Shown here one piece after another: positions 45,131-56,066 of a stretch of 64,000 bases of DNA. Below the pieces are notes generated by a model, which was given only the letters and a program-made list of their open reading frames with translations, made no database searches and had not been told where the DNA came from. The stretch is taken from contig CM028326.1 in NCBI GenBank assembly GCA_016647705.1, forward strand, positions 2,790,001 to 2,854,000. The letters are read 5' to 3'. The position numbers were made by a program, and so were the translations under genes. How positions within the stretch are numbered: position 1 is the stretch's first letter; the number at the start of each line of letters is the position of its first letter. This DNA comes from Eucommia ulmoides (taxonomy: Eukaryota; Streptophyta; Magnoliopsida; Garryales; Eucommiaceae).

Positions 45131-48100
45131 GGATATCTGCTCTTTAAATTTTACCATTATATAGGCATTGCCATTTATAGATTTGATAGTCCATTCAATG
45201 CACCTCATGCAACACCTGGAAGAATAGAACACTGCTCTTCCAAACCAACTCTCAGGCACTGTATTGCCGAGTTTCACTCTCCTACGAATTGCATCAAGTA
45301 CAAAACGGATTGACCTGAAAAACGACACGACCAAGGAGCCAAGAGCCACGGATCCTAGGCTGTAGCGTATGAGCCTCTTCATCGAGGAGAAAACCGGAAG
45401 AAACGGAATTTGTGCCTGCATTTTTTTAACTATTTTTTAGTTTTTAGCGAAAAAATGAAAAAAAATAAAAAAATGTAAGGTACCGGTTGGTAAGGCTTTA
45501 TATAAATGCTTCTTACAATAACCAAGATTATTGGTTGAAAAGTGCTTTTACTTAAAAATAGAAGAAACAAACAATCCATACCTTGTTGTTATCCCCACCG
45601 GCAACCATACATTTAAAAAATAAATAAAAAATGTTGCAACCATATGTGTTTCCTGTTTCTGTTCTCATAATTAAAAGAAACAATTTCAGGACATTGGTCG
45701 TTACCTAACACGTTTCTATTCCCATGATACTCCAGAATGGAAACATAATTCTCATCCCAGTTTATTGGAAGTAGAAACAGAAAAGCAGAAATACTAAACC
45801 AAACGCCACCTTAGTTTCTCAACAAATTCTAAATCAATGATTGGAAATGTCTTCAACCATCCAATGGTAAAAAATGTATCAAATGTAAAATATGTCATTT
45901 ATATATGTGTATGGCTCAATAGTTAATACTCACCGATGTTTCGCCTCGAGCCCAGTAGTAGGAAGCAACGGAACCGGCAACAATGGTAGCACTTGCTGCA
46001 ATGAAAAACTGAGTAACCCAATAGCAGCCGAACAGGTGAAAAAGAATGGCGGCGGCAATATGAGGAGTATAACGGATGCTGTATCCGCAGCATTGATCAC
46101 AGCTCATCCTTTTTGATTTAAGATCGTATGCACAGCAATTGGCGCTGCAGTCATTCCGGCGAACCTCGCCGGAGCTGAATAGATAAAAGGCGGCGGAAAA
46201 CCAAATCAAGTAAAAAATGGCGAGAACAACATACGGTATAACGGGAAAAATTATGAGCGCGTGAACTTCTCCGATGACTTTAGCAGCAACCTGTGAATTG
46301 AACAAAAAATCGTTACTTCGTTAGATTTCATTGCATTATGCATAGGTTTATGTCTCTTTGTGCCCGTGCTACCAGAATACCCTGGCTCCGCCACTGACCA
46401 TTATGTCTAGAGAACTGAACTTGCCTTTAGGACAGAGGTCGCCATGATGATGCGTCTGATGATGGCAATAGACGTAAGAATGGAAATAATCATTACAGCG
46501 GTCATGAGAACAGCAGCGGCTCGAAGATGATTTAGTTCCTGAATTATTCAAAGTATTAGAGAATAGAGAAATGTTAACGGCTGAGATTTCTTTCAAAAAA
46601 AAATTAAAAAAAATATATATGAGATAGGTTAATCCTAAGAACCCACCCTTGCCGATACGTGATAATAGGGATCATGCTCACCGATGATTGGGGAGATGGC
46701 ACTGTTTCCTATCCATCCAGCTGAAAACAAGAACAAAATAAAAATAAATAAAATCCTTACTATGAATTCAAATGATTTTTAAAATGCCTTGTGATTGATT
46801 TGAGAGGAATTGATGGACGAGATTATATTATTGAAGTTTTTGGCGGGAAAATTCTCGCCCAGTGTAGAGTTGTCTTGGGCCTCTCTCAATCTCAAAAGCT
46901 AGCTCATGAGCTGAGACTTTCCCTCACACTTATAACCTGATCACCAGACACCAGCCCCTTCCACCCGTTGTGGGATAAACCCAACAAATTCCCGCCGAAA
47001 AAATTCTCACCCCCACTTCCCATGTGGTTAAATTAAAGAAAAAATAGTATATTAACCTTGAAACAAGTCGCTTATAATTTTTAATCCTCGCATTTTTCCT
47101 TTCTGTTTTTTAGTCCTTCAAATGAGTTTTCAGTTCTTCAATTAGTATCAGATACGTTGAATCTAAGGTGGCGTTTGCATAATGTTGTTGTTCCCAAAAA
47201 ACTTGGAACAAAAATAGCTACATGGGAACAATTATGTTACGTTCACATATATTTGTTCTAAAAATCTGAAAATCAAACAAAAACTTATTTGTGTTATTCT
47301 CAAATATATGTTTCCGTTCCTATTAGGGGCGGAGTTATCAAGGGTCCAAGGGGGCCTCAGCCCCCGTCAACTTTCTAAATTTTTCACTATTACCCCTATA
47401 CTTCTAGGAAGAAAAAAAAAATCAATTAAAATCCCTTAATAGTTAACAAAAGCCCCCTAAATTATAAAAATATCTAATAAACTCCTATTTAGCCCCCCAA
47501 TCAATTTTCAGGATGGGCCGCTAATTCCTAGAAATAGATAAACAAGAACGCTAAACAAACGCCCCTTATTTCTTCTTTAATCATATTTGAATTCGTATAA
47601 ACATAAGATGAAGAATGAAACACGGTACAATTATTGAATTTTCACACATAAAACCTTGGATCAAGACAACACTAACCTTTCAAGTAGTATAACATTGTGA
47701 CCGAGATTATGAGAACATTAAAGAGAACAACGGTTATCCACGGCATTCCAGCAACAAAATGACGAATCATCAAAAGCCATATCACAGACAGAAATAATGG
47801 CACTATCCCTCCACAGACAATCAACACCGGCCACGATTTTCCAACATCGGCAACATATCTCTGTAATGGACAAACAACAATAATCTCAATATATATACAC
47901 ATATATGTATAGATGTACATATTAATCTCGAAAAATCGCACCCAACCTTTAGGACAGATGATCGAGAATTCACTGATTTGTGGATTGCCTTGTCTATTAC
48001 AATATCCTCAACAATGTTAACTCCACCCATTTGCTGCCAATGCCTCAAAGACACATTCGATGCACGGGCAATCAATTGGCAGCTCCAATAAACTAAATTA

Positions 48101-49061
48101 AAAAAAAAATAAAAAAAATTACTTTATAATTTATATCAACCACAACTGGGGGGAAAAATAAAGAAAAACAACCTTAACCCACCATTTACACTAGGGAACA
48201 CAACAGGGTAGCAAGGGCCTTGAAGTTGAAGGGAAGTGTTCCGTAAATTGGGGGTTAAATCCGCAAAATAATCGTAGTTTCGGTCTATCCAGTTGTCGGT
48301 AGAAAGACGAATTTCTCCATCAGGATAATCACAAACCCAATTCAATGAATCTTCAGATGGGATAGGGCAATCCATTAAGCAAATAGTTCTTGCATTAGAG
48401 AGCTTGAACTGGCCCTTTAAACCACTTTGGTAAACCTGATTAGGGTTCAACCAATATCTAAGTTCCAATTCGCGAAGGTCCCGACTTCCATGACTATCGC
48501 CGCACACATTTCCTTCGTAGTCTAGACCATAATTTAGCCTTAAGAAAGAAAAGAAAAAATCATTGAGAAGCAGAACACAATACCCAACTGCTAAAACTAC
48601 ACAATTCAGCGCTAAAACTACTGATTTTTAGCTGAATTTTGGAAGCATTTCAGATACAAGAACAAGCATATACACAGCTGCTTAAATCTCGGAAGAAGTG
48701 CTCAAATCTTAGCTAAAATCAATCGGAATGCTTAAAGGCAGATGAACCCAGTTCAGAAAAAGGTAAAATTTGACTTAAAAAAGATTTATCTTTAACCAGT
48801 GAAGATTAAACTAGTAGATCCGATCAGATAACGATAAAAAGGAAAACAGAAAAACAAAAAGAGTAAATTGTTCTTGGTTTACCTAAGTGGGTTCCCCTGG
48901 TTGAATCCGAAGCTGGAGTTAACAATCATGGCAACCCAAAAGGCAATGAAGATGACGAGAAAGACAATGTCTCTGCATTTCCTATTGTGCTTTATGATTC
49001 CTCCACCCATTTCGCCATTACCAGCACTTGATGATGGGTATCTTCCAATCACTCCTCTCAT
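44504..49061 (-). CDS. CTL1: Choline transporter-like protein (CTL1/CHER1 orthologue)
   Basis: Ten exons (minus): 49061-48883, 48538-48183, 48092-47947, 47860-47677, 46720-46647, 46538-46425, 46290-45934, 45415-45155, 44998-44771, 44689-44504; 694 codons in one frame. A cytosolic N-terminus is followed by a first membrane segment (DIVFLVIFIAFWVAMIVNSS), a long Cys-containing extracellular loop (CGDSHGSRDL...GPCYPVVFPSVN), then about nine helices (e.g. SWPVLIVCGGIVPLFLSVIW, MTAVMIISILTSIAIIRRII, VIPYVVLAIFYLIWFSAAFY) forming the choline-transporter (PF04515) core. Length and layout match Arabidopsis CTL1/CHER1 (At3g15380), a trans-Golgi/plasma-membrane protein needed for choline homeostasis, vesicle trafficking and sieve-plate formation. 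The intron after exon 6 has a GC donor (AAG|GCAAGT, 46,424). Introns carry MITEs. Confidence 0.95.
45090..45132. repeat. (TA)n(GA)n microsatellite in CTL1 intron
   Basis: TATATATATA... followed by GAGAGAGAGA..., within the intron after exon 8, about 25 bases past the donor on the minus strand. Confidence 0.9.
45640..45813 (-). mobile_element. Truncated MITE in CTL1 intron
   Basis: Minus strand reads TAAGGTGGCGTTTGGTTTAG at the outer end (45,813), then GTAGAAACAG-complement and CCAGAATGGAAAC-type sequence, the family of 18,331. The other end is not preserved. Confidence 0.6.
46871..46986 (-). mobile_element. Solo LTR of the 12,348 TRIM family, in CTL1 intron
   Basis: Plus view TGTCTTGGGCCTCTCTCAAT ... 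CTAGCTCATGAGCTGAGACT ... GTGGGATAAACCCAACA, matching the LTRs at 20,495-20,803. Only one LTR, no primer site. Confidence 0.75.
47165..47567. mobile_element. MITE with a nested GGCGGAGTT repeat, CTL1 intron
   Basis: Ends are AAGGTGGCGTTTGCATAATG and, inverted, AAGGGGCGTTTGTTTAGCG, the GTTTGGTTAGTGTT family. A separate ~220-bp segment at 47,324-47,545 (TAGGGGCGGAGTTATCAAGG ... CCAAGGGGGCCTCAGCCCCC ... ATGGGCCGCTAATTCCTAG) appears inserted within it. Confidence 0.55.
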
Positions 49062-50053
49062 CACTTCTCTCTCTCTATCACTGTCTTCTGCAACTCTCGA
49101 GGTATAGAAAAAAATAGGGTTTTAGAGAGAGAGAGAAGTGGAGAGAAGAGAGAGGGGGGGAAAGTGAGAGTGGAAGGGCAGTGGTGTGTGTAAGAAAAGG
49201 ACCAAAGTCCAAAAGGGTTTAAGGGAACATTTCTGCTACAAGCTTTGTTTAAGAACTGGTGGTAATTTTTAATTTTTGAACATGCCATTATGGTTGTTTC
49301 TGTATTCAGACAAAGATTTGATGAATTATTACATCTCAGATAATGGGTGTAATTATATAATGCGTTTCTTATAAGGTAACTACTTGATAATAGAATCCAT
49401 GTCCAGATGCAGCATTAGTTTAAGCCTGAGTCGACTCAGCTATTTCATCTCCACAATCATATAAAAAGGGATATAAATATTATTACAGAACGAACATAAA
49501 TTCTCTAAATAAATCACAGTCGTTTTTTATATCCTACATAAAGAACAGTCCAAATTAAATCAAAAAAATTAATATAAATATTTATAATATATTTATAACT
49601 AATGTTATATATCTTACAAAAGGAAAATACATTTATTAAAATTAAATTTAAAAAATAATATACAGAAGAAATATAATATATAAAAATTATGGATATTAAA
49701 TTTATAAAAATAAAATAAACATAATATATGAATATTAAATTAATAAAATTAAAAAATTATATATTTATTTTTTTCGGCATACCTTCAAGCACAGTCATAC
49801 GCTAATTTTTTTAATAAATCAACACGATTTTTTTAATTATATTTTATATCTTTAACTTATATATATTTTATTAGTTGATTTTTTTATATAAAATTAAAAA
49901 TTAATATATTGCATCACGATCAATTCTTAGGTATTCAATATATAAAAGAGAATTTTGGTGAAATATGAAAACTTGTTAAATTTTAATTAACAATATTAAC
50001 TCACATTTAGGTAATTAATTTGGTTTTTTTAGATAAAGTAATTTTTTAAAAGA

Positions 50054-50085
<32 letters not shown>

Positions 50086-50118
50086 AAAAGTAAAGTTTGA
50101 CAATTTTGTTGGCTTTTT
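49062..50118. other. CTL1 promoter/5' UTR and AT-rich intergenic DNA
   Basis: 49,062-49,160 is CT/GA-rich, typical of a plant leader. Farther out the sequence is strongly AT-rich with no features except a (GA)n run at 50,055-50,081. Confidence 0.45.
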
Positions 50119-50128
50119 CCTCATGAAA

Positions 50129-50765
50129 GGGGTACCACTTACACCCCTTTAATTATAGTGAAATTTCACATACATCCTCTTAATTTTTAAAATTACCACG
50201 GCGACCTCCTACCAGAGCAATTTTTAATGAATAGACCATTTTGCCCTTACTAATTCAGACCAGAAAATTAATAAAATAATATCAGGTCTTAAATGTCCAA
50301 ATTGCCCTTAGCCTTTTCCTTTACTTTTTCTTTGTCTTTTTTCTCTTTCTTCATTGTCTTCTACGCCTCTGTTCATCCCCACCATCTCCAATGCGCTCTC
50401 TGCTCTGTGCTCCATCCCCATCCCCATCACCATCTCCAACGCTCTCTTGCTCTCTCACTCGATTCAAAAGGAAAATAAAATTTGGGGTTATAATCACACT
50501 ATGTATCCTAAAAGTCTAATTAAGTTTTATTTTGAACTTATATTTAATACAAGGGTAAAGAAGGACAATTTGGTCATGAAAAATGGTCAAGATGTTCAAC
50601 AATTAAAATTTTAACTTTCAAAGGGTATTTTCGGAATCAAAAATGATTTGGGGGTTTAGGTGTCTTTTGACCAAATAATTTAATGGTGTGTTTCATGTAG
50701 TTTTAAAAGTTGAGAAAATTCTCATGATTTTGATCAAAAATTAAGGGGTCTAAGTGGTATTATCT
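50129..50765. mobile_element. MULE-type MITE with 9-10-bp TSD
   Basis: Inverted ends GGGGTACCACTTACACCCCT and (right, inverted) ATAATACCACTTAGACCCCT. The direct repeat CCTCATGAAA flanks it (50,119-50,128; 50,766-50,775). A 9-10-bp duplication indicates the Mutator superfamily. The interior (50,340-50,460) is CT-rich and GC-richer than its surroundings, perhaps captured host leader sequence. Confidence 0.82.
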
Positions 50766-50775
50766 CCTCATGAAA

Positions 50776-52318
50776 ATATCATGAAATAACTTGTCATTCA
50801 TTATTTTATTTTATTTTTTATTTTTCAATTTGTTTCAAATGTCAACATTTCCTGCATGGGATTTTTTTTTTTTTTTTTTTTGTGAAAACATTTGTTTAAA
50901 ACTTTAAAGGGTCCTTTGTGTCAATTTTTCAAAATGTTATTCTTTTTATATTTGATAAAATAAAAGCACATCACATGCATGTCTTTGTTTTCTAGTACCA
51001 TTTAGAAAATTTATTCTGAATTTGTTGTCTTTCATTAGAGGTGAAAATAAAAAATAAAAAATAAAAAATAAAAATAAAATATAGTGAAAAAAACTTATTC
51101 CCGTCACTTTTCTTTCCCCCTAAATTTGGGGTGAAAACGAAGGAATGGTGGAGAAAATGATCTAAAATTACCATTATACCTATTTGTTTTAAATGTATAT
51201 TATTTTTTTCTTTTACCATTAATATGTAGTAAAGGTAAAATAGTACATTAAAATAGTGCATATTAATTTTTTTCTTTTATTTTTTTTCTTTAATACACAT
51301 AAAATATTATTTTTTCTCCTTTTATATCCCTCAAACTAAACATAGTAAGAAAAATGATTTTTTCTCTACAAATGATAAATAATTTTATTTTTTTTTTCAT
51401 TTCCCTTTTCGTTTTTCTTTTCCATCCTTCTAACCAAAGATACTCTTAGGGACCAAAATTGTCCATGGTAGAAATTGTTAGAGTATTCCAAATATAAACG
51501 GACCATGTAATGGCGCGAATCTTTGTGCACTAGACTGTCTTTTAAACGAGTACTAAACAACAAAAAATGTGAGTTATTATATTGGTTAAAAAATAAACAT
51601 TCAAAACACAATTAAAAAATTAAAAATAAATAATAATATTTAATATTTAAAACTTATTTATTTAAATAATCTTAAATATTATTTATAATCAATGCATTTA
51701 ATTATTATTTATTATTAATATAGTAAATTGAATGAATTTTATCAGTTTTCCAAATAATTAGGGACATCACTACAACTTACTATAATTAATTATATGTAAC
51801 TTATCTTTTTCTCGCATTCTCTCTGTCGTACCATTTAATAAAATTCTCTCTTTTCATCTATTAAGTACATATAAAATTTATTGAATTTCATTTGCTCAAA
51901 AGAATATTTCAATAATTTTTAACAAAATAATAGAAACTATTAAATAATATAAAAAAGATCTCATATATTATTTTAAAACCATTATCTAAAAAACATAAAG
52001 TTAAACAATTGAAAAAACCCTTTAGGAATTGTTTACTTAATATTTACTATTTTGAAAAAATAAATATTAGTCAACGTTAATAATTTTAAAGGTTGACACT
52101 AATAGTTTTCTAGGTTATATTTTTTTCCACATTTCTCAATAAGTTTATTTTTTTTATACTCTCATAAAATATATTAGATATAAAATTAAACGATTAATTA
52201 TATCTACGTACAATACTCAAATAATATTTTTTTCTAGACCCGCATATTATGCGGGTCTAAAACTAGTTTAATATTATTTTTAGGACCTCCCACCAATTAT
52301 CCTTTTCTGTTAAAGAGA
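50776..52318. other. AT-rich intergenic DNA
   Basis: Poly-T and AT-rich sequence without a gene. GACCCGCATATTATGCGGGTCTA at 52,238-52,260 is a perfect-looking hairpin and resembles the RAG-GCGGGTC ends of some plant MITEs, but no full element was delimited. Confidence 0.4.
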
Positions 52319-55022
52319 GGGCGAAAAAATGATTTTGGAGCCTCATGATCACAATTGAAACTACACGAACTAATTAATCTGTCAACTTAAAACTAGAGTT
52401 CTTGACAAAATAAATGTTTTTTAAATAAATAATTTCTGAAAACTAATATGGTCATACTTATTTACCAAACCCAAGTAAAACGCAATCCCAAAATACGTTT
52501 TTACTAAAAACGCATATTGAGCATTTTTAAAACGAATAAAAGAAACTGAAAACGCAATTGTGTAATGCGTTTCTACGATTCAAAAACATCCCGCCCTAAA
52601 ACGCAGAAGAGGTTTGCGTTGCTTTAAAAACGCTAAAGACATCTGTGTTTTTAAAGTGAGAAAACAGACCCCACCGTTCTTCTCCTTCTTCATTTGCGTT
52701 TCAATTTGCACAGTCGTTCCCTTCGCTATTCGCTACTTCTCCGTCGCCGTCGGCTTGCTTATCTGTCGTCGTCGCCGTAACTCACTCCTCCTGTCGTCGT
52801 CTTCTTTTGATTAGGTAAGTGTTTCATTTTTTTGTTTGTTTTTGGGTTTTTCCGTATATATGTGTGTATATATGGGTTTTTTTGCAAATGAGCCCCAATT
52901 GCAAACGAACAGACATTGAAGTACTTTATCGATCCCAAATACACCGATGACCCAGAATTATTCGATTACGAAAATGGAGAAATTCACTATAAATGGTTTG
53001 ATAAAACTAAGTAGTTATCGATGCTACAAAAGTTCAATATAAGTAGTATTTTTTAATTTATGTAATGTTTAATTTTTTTGTCATTTTATGATTACTACTT
53101 GTACTTCTTATTGCTTTTGATTTTAAATTGATATCTATCTCAATTAGAACAACAAATTTTTTAAGTCCGTTGTCTGTTTTTTTTTTCTCCATCCAAATCC
53201 AACATCATTTTTAGGTCACTTTTTGACAGTCCAAAAAGTGCCATCAAATGTGAGTCGAAATCTAAGGTGGCGTTTGGTTAGTGTTCCCACTTTTCTTAAT
53301 CCAACTGGGATGGGTTGGGTTGAGAATTTTGTTTCCTACTGGGAATAAAATAGTGTTTGGTAACGACAATTTTTTTTTTTGTACTAGGAACAAAATCACA
53401 TTTGGTAACGATATTATCCTAGAATTGATTTCATAAACCAACCTTAGAATTGATTCAACCAAACCCCCAAAATTCAATCAAAATTCCCAAATCAATAACT
53501 AACCCTATAATTGATTTCATGAAATTCAACCAAATCCCCAAATTCAACCAACACCCCAAATCAAGAACCAACACTAAACCAAAATTAAAAACGAACCCTA
53601 AACCAAAATCAAGAACCAAACTCTAAATTGATTTGAGTAATGCAATCGAAATCGAAAATCGATTTCGTGATGAAATTGAAATCCAAAATCGAAATAGAAA
53701 TCGAAAATCGAAATCGATTCAAGAACCAGTGGAGCTTCGACGAAGATAAAATCAAAATAAAACCCTAAATCAAGTAACGAAATCAATTCAAGAACCAGTG
53801 GAGCTTCGGCGAAGACGAAATCAAAATAGAATCCTAAATCGATTTGAGTAATGAAATCGAAATCGAAATTTAAAATGAAAATCGAAATTGATTTTGAAGG
53901 CGAGGAGGAGGAACGTGAACGATTTCGACGAAGACGAAGGCAAAAAAGATGAACAATTTCGACAAAGACGAAGGCGATGATTGTGGGGGTGATGGCGTCG
54001 GAGGCTACGAAATCGGAGGGAGAGTTAGTCGGAGGGCAGGAGATCGGTTGAAGACAAAGACAACGACGATGGTTGTGGCGGCGATGGGAGGCCGATTTCG
54101 TCGTCGACTGTGGCGAAGGAAGACATGGAAGAAGAAGAGATGTGAAAGAGAAAAAAAATGGAAATGAGCTCAACCAAAGTGGATCATTAGACCAACTAAC
54201 ATTTTGTTTAATTCCCAGCGTGTCCCTAAACTTAGGTTGAGGTTTTTGGGCACAAAAAAAAAATTAAGTTTTTTTAGTTTCTCATTTCCTTAAAATTTTA
54301 AAAATAAATTCTCATTTTTTAGGTTGGAATGGAAACTCTAACCAAATGGGGCCTAAGTTATCGATGTTCGCTAATGTAGACTGCGGGAAATTTTCAATCC
54401 AATTAGTATTTGAAAATTTTATTTGATTATAAAATAACAATACATAATTATTTTATAATCAAATAATAAACACAAATTTAAGAAAAATAATTATTTTTAT
54501 TTATAAATTGAAATGAAGATTAGCTAGATCAGCAAGAGAAAAAAAATTGAAAAAGCTATGGCCAATTTGAGTTGAAAGACATTTATATCCTTAAATATTT
54601 TAATATGATTTACATTAACACTATTCTAAACTTAAAAGGATAATAATAGTGCAATGGTGTATTTTTTTTTTTTTTTTTTTATAAAAACGCAAATAACATT
54701 TGTGTTGTTTGAGAAAACGCAATTGCGTTTTGCGTTTCTTCAAAAAACGCAAAACGCATTTGCATTTTAATTAAAAAAAAAAGTCTGAAAAAACCGTTGA
54801 AACGGTTTTCCTTTATGAGTTTTCAAAAAAAAATTTCATTTTAAATTTTAAAAATGCATATTGAATATGCGTTTTAATAAAAATGTATTTTAAAATTATA
54901 TTTTATATGAGATTGGTAAATAAGTTTGAATATATTAATTTTTAAAAATTATTTATTTAAAAAACATTTATTTCGTCAACTAACTTCTTAAACCTACAGA
55001 GTATAAATGTCATTTACCCAAA
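52319..55022 (+). mobile_element. Non-autonomous MULE related to the PMD-MULE
   Basis: The left arm (about 52,385-52,560: GACAAAATAAATGTTTTTTA, AATAAATAATTTCTG, ACTTATTTACCAAACCC, AAACGC repeats) is the inverted counterpart of the right arm (about 54,840-55,022). AAACGC/GCGTTT modules are dense at both ends (52,476-52,640; 54,685-54,880). Inside the left arm is a leader-like exon (52,670-52,814, CT/CGTCGCCGTCGG-rich) with a GTAAGTG donor, then a short coding-like remnant (KYFIDPKYTDDPELFDYENG, ~52,917-53,010). A second TIR element is inserted at 53,264. No transposase. Outer limits are approximate. The right end lies at the start of the SEC24A leader. Confidence 0.72.
53264..54356. mobile_element. 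TIR element nested in the non-autonomous MULE
   Basis: Ends are AAGGTGGCGTTTGGTTAGTG and, inverted, TTAGGCCCCATTTGGTTAGA. The interior has ~69-bp duplicated modules (ATTCAAGAACCAGTGGAGCT at 53,717 and 53,785) rich in AATCGAAATCGA, and a GC-richer part (53,900-54,150) that looks like captured gene sequence. A 191-codon minus-strand open frame (54,173-53,598) across it is low-complexity Phe/Asp/Ser sequence with no family match. Confidence 0.6.
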
Positions 55023-55029
55023 CATAATG

Positions 55030-56066
55030 TAAAACTAGCGCACCCCTCCGACGGGCGACGAGACTCTGTCTCTCTCCGTCTGCCGCTGCGTTTCAAGTCT
55101 TCCTTTCTCCCTCTTCAACTCTCAATTCGTAAAGACGAGATCTCCATCGGGACAAACCCAATTCAGCTAGGCCTGTCAATTGCGAATCGTAATTTCTGTT
55201 GGGGACAATCTGATTCAACCCACTATTTCCTGGTCAGCATTCTGTTTTCAGGCAGCCGATCCCGTTACTCAGGTGCATATCTCTGATCTCAAGAGCATGT
55301 CACACAATCACCGGCAGACGCCCACAGACATGGTCTTAGTTCTGACTTCATGCATTTGATTTTTCTCTCTTGTTCTGTTCCTGCTGCATGGTTTTGAATA
55401 TGGGCATATGGGAATACTGTTGGGTTTTGGACCCTTGGTTTCTCATTTGATTGTGGTTCTCCGCCATAGAAATTCCCAAATTCTCGAATTGAATTTAGGA
55501 AACTATTTTTCTTTTAATTAATTTGTGCGTATTCTAGGTTTGGAACCAGTGAACTAAGAATTCGGCGATAGTTGAGCACGGAACTTCCACCCGTTCTACA
55601 ATTCTTCCCAGAATTGATCCCAAACAGGGTGTAATTGTTTCGTGTTTGTGTGTGAGAGTAGATTCATCCCTAGCTGATTCTGGATGTTGATTAGTTTTCC
55701 GCTTGGTATATGCATAAGCAATTTCATCTCCATTGTTTTTAGAAGACCAATAGGAATACTCATTTGATTGATTCAAACACTGTTTTTCTCGTTGAGCCTC
55801 TGTGATTAAGAGTCAATTTCAATGGGGAACTTTTGCTGTGAGCTGTTGGAGTCTTAAACTATGATCATGGATCATAATGTTGCATATTTGCACCTTCTTC
55901 TGACCATTTTCAATCATGCATTCATGCATCACATTTGGCTGAAATTTAACTTTTTGGATATTTCATGGTTTCAAATTATTTCCAATAACATGTTTCTAGT
56001 TGCATTTTCCGGCAGATGAAGTTCATGGAAGCATAGAAAAATAGCAGTGTCTCCCAATTTCAAGAA
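55030..56066 (+). other. SEC24A leader region with intron
   Basis: 55,040-55,270 is GC/CT-richer and exon-like (TCTGTCTCTCTCCGTCTGCC). A probable 5' UTR intron ends with the acceptor TTTTCCGGCAG before 56,016. A six-codon upstream frame (ATG 56,016 to TAG 56,036) precedes the main start. Confidence 0.5.

Noticed and set aside
53598..54173. 191-codon minus-strand open frame
   Set aside because: Low-complexity Phe/Asp/Ser reading of AATCGA repeats inside a TIR element. A membrane-like look comes from base composition.
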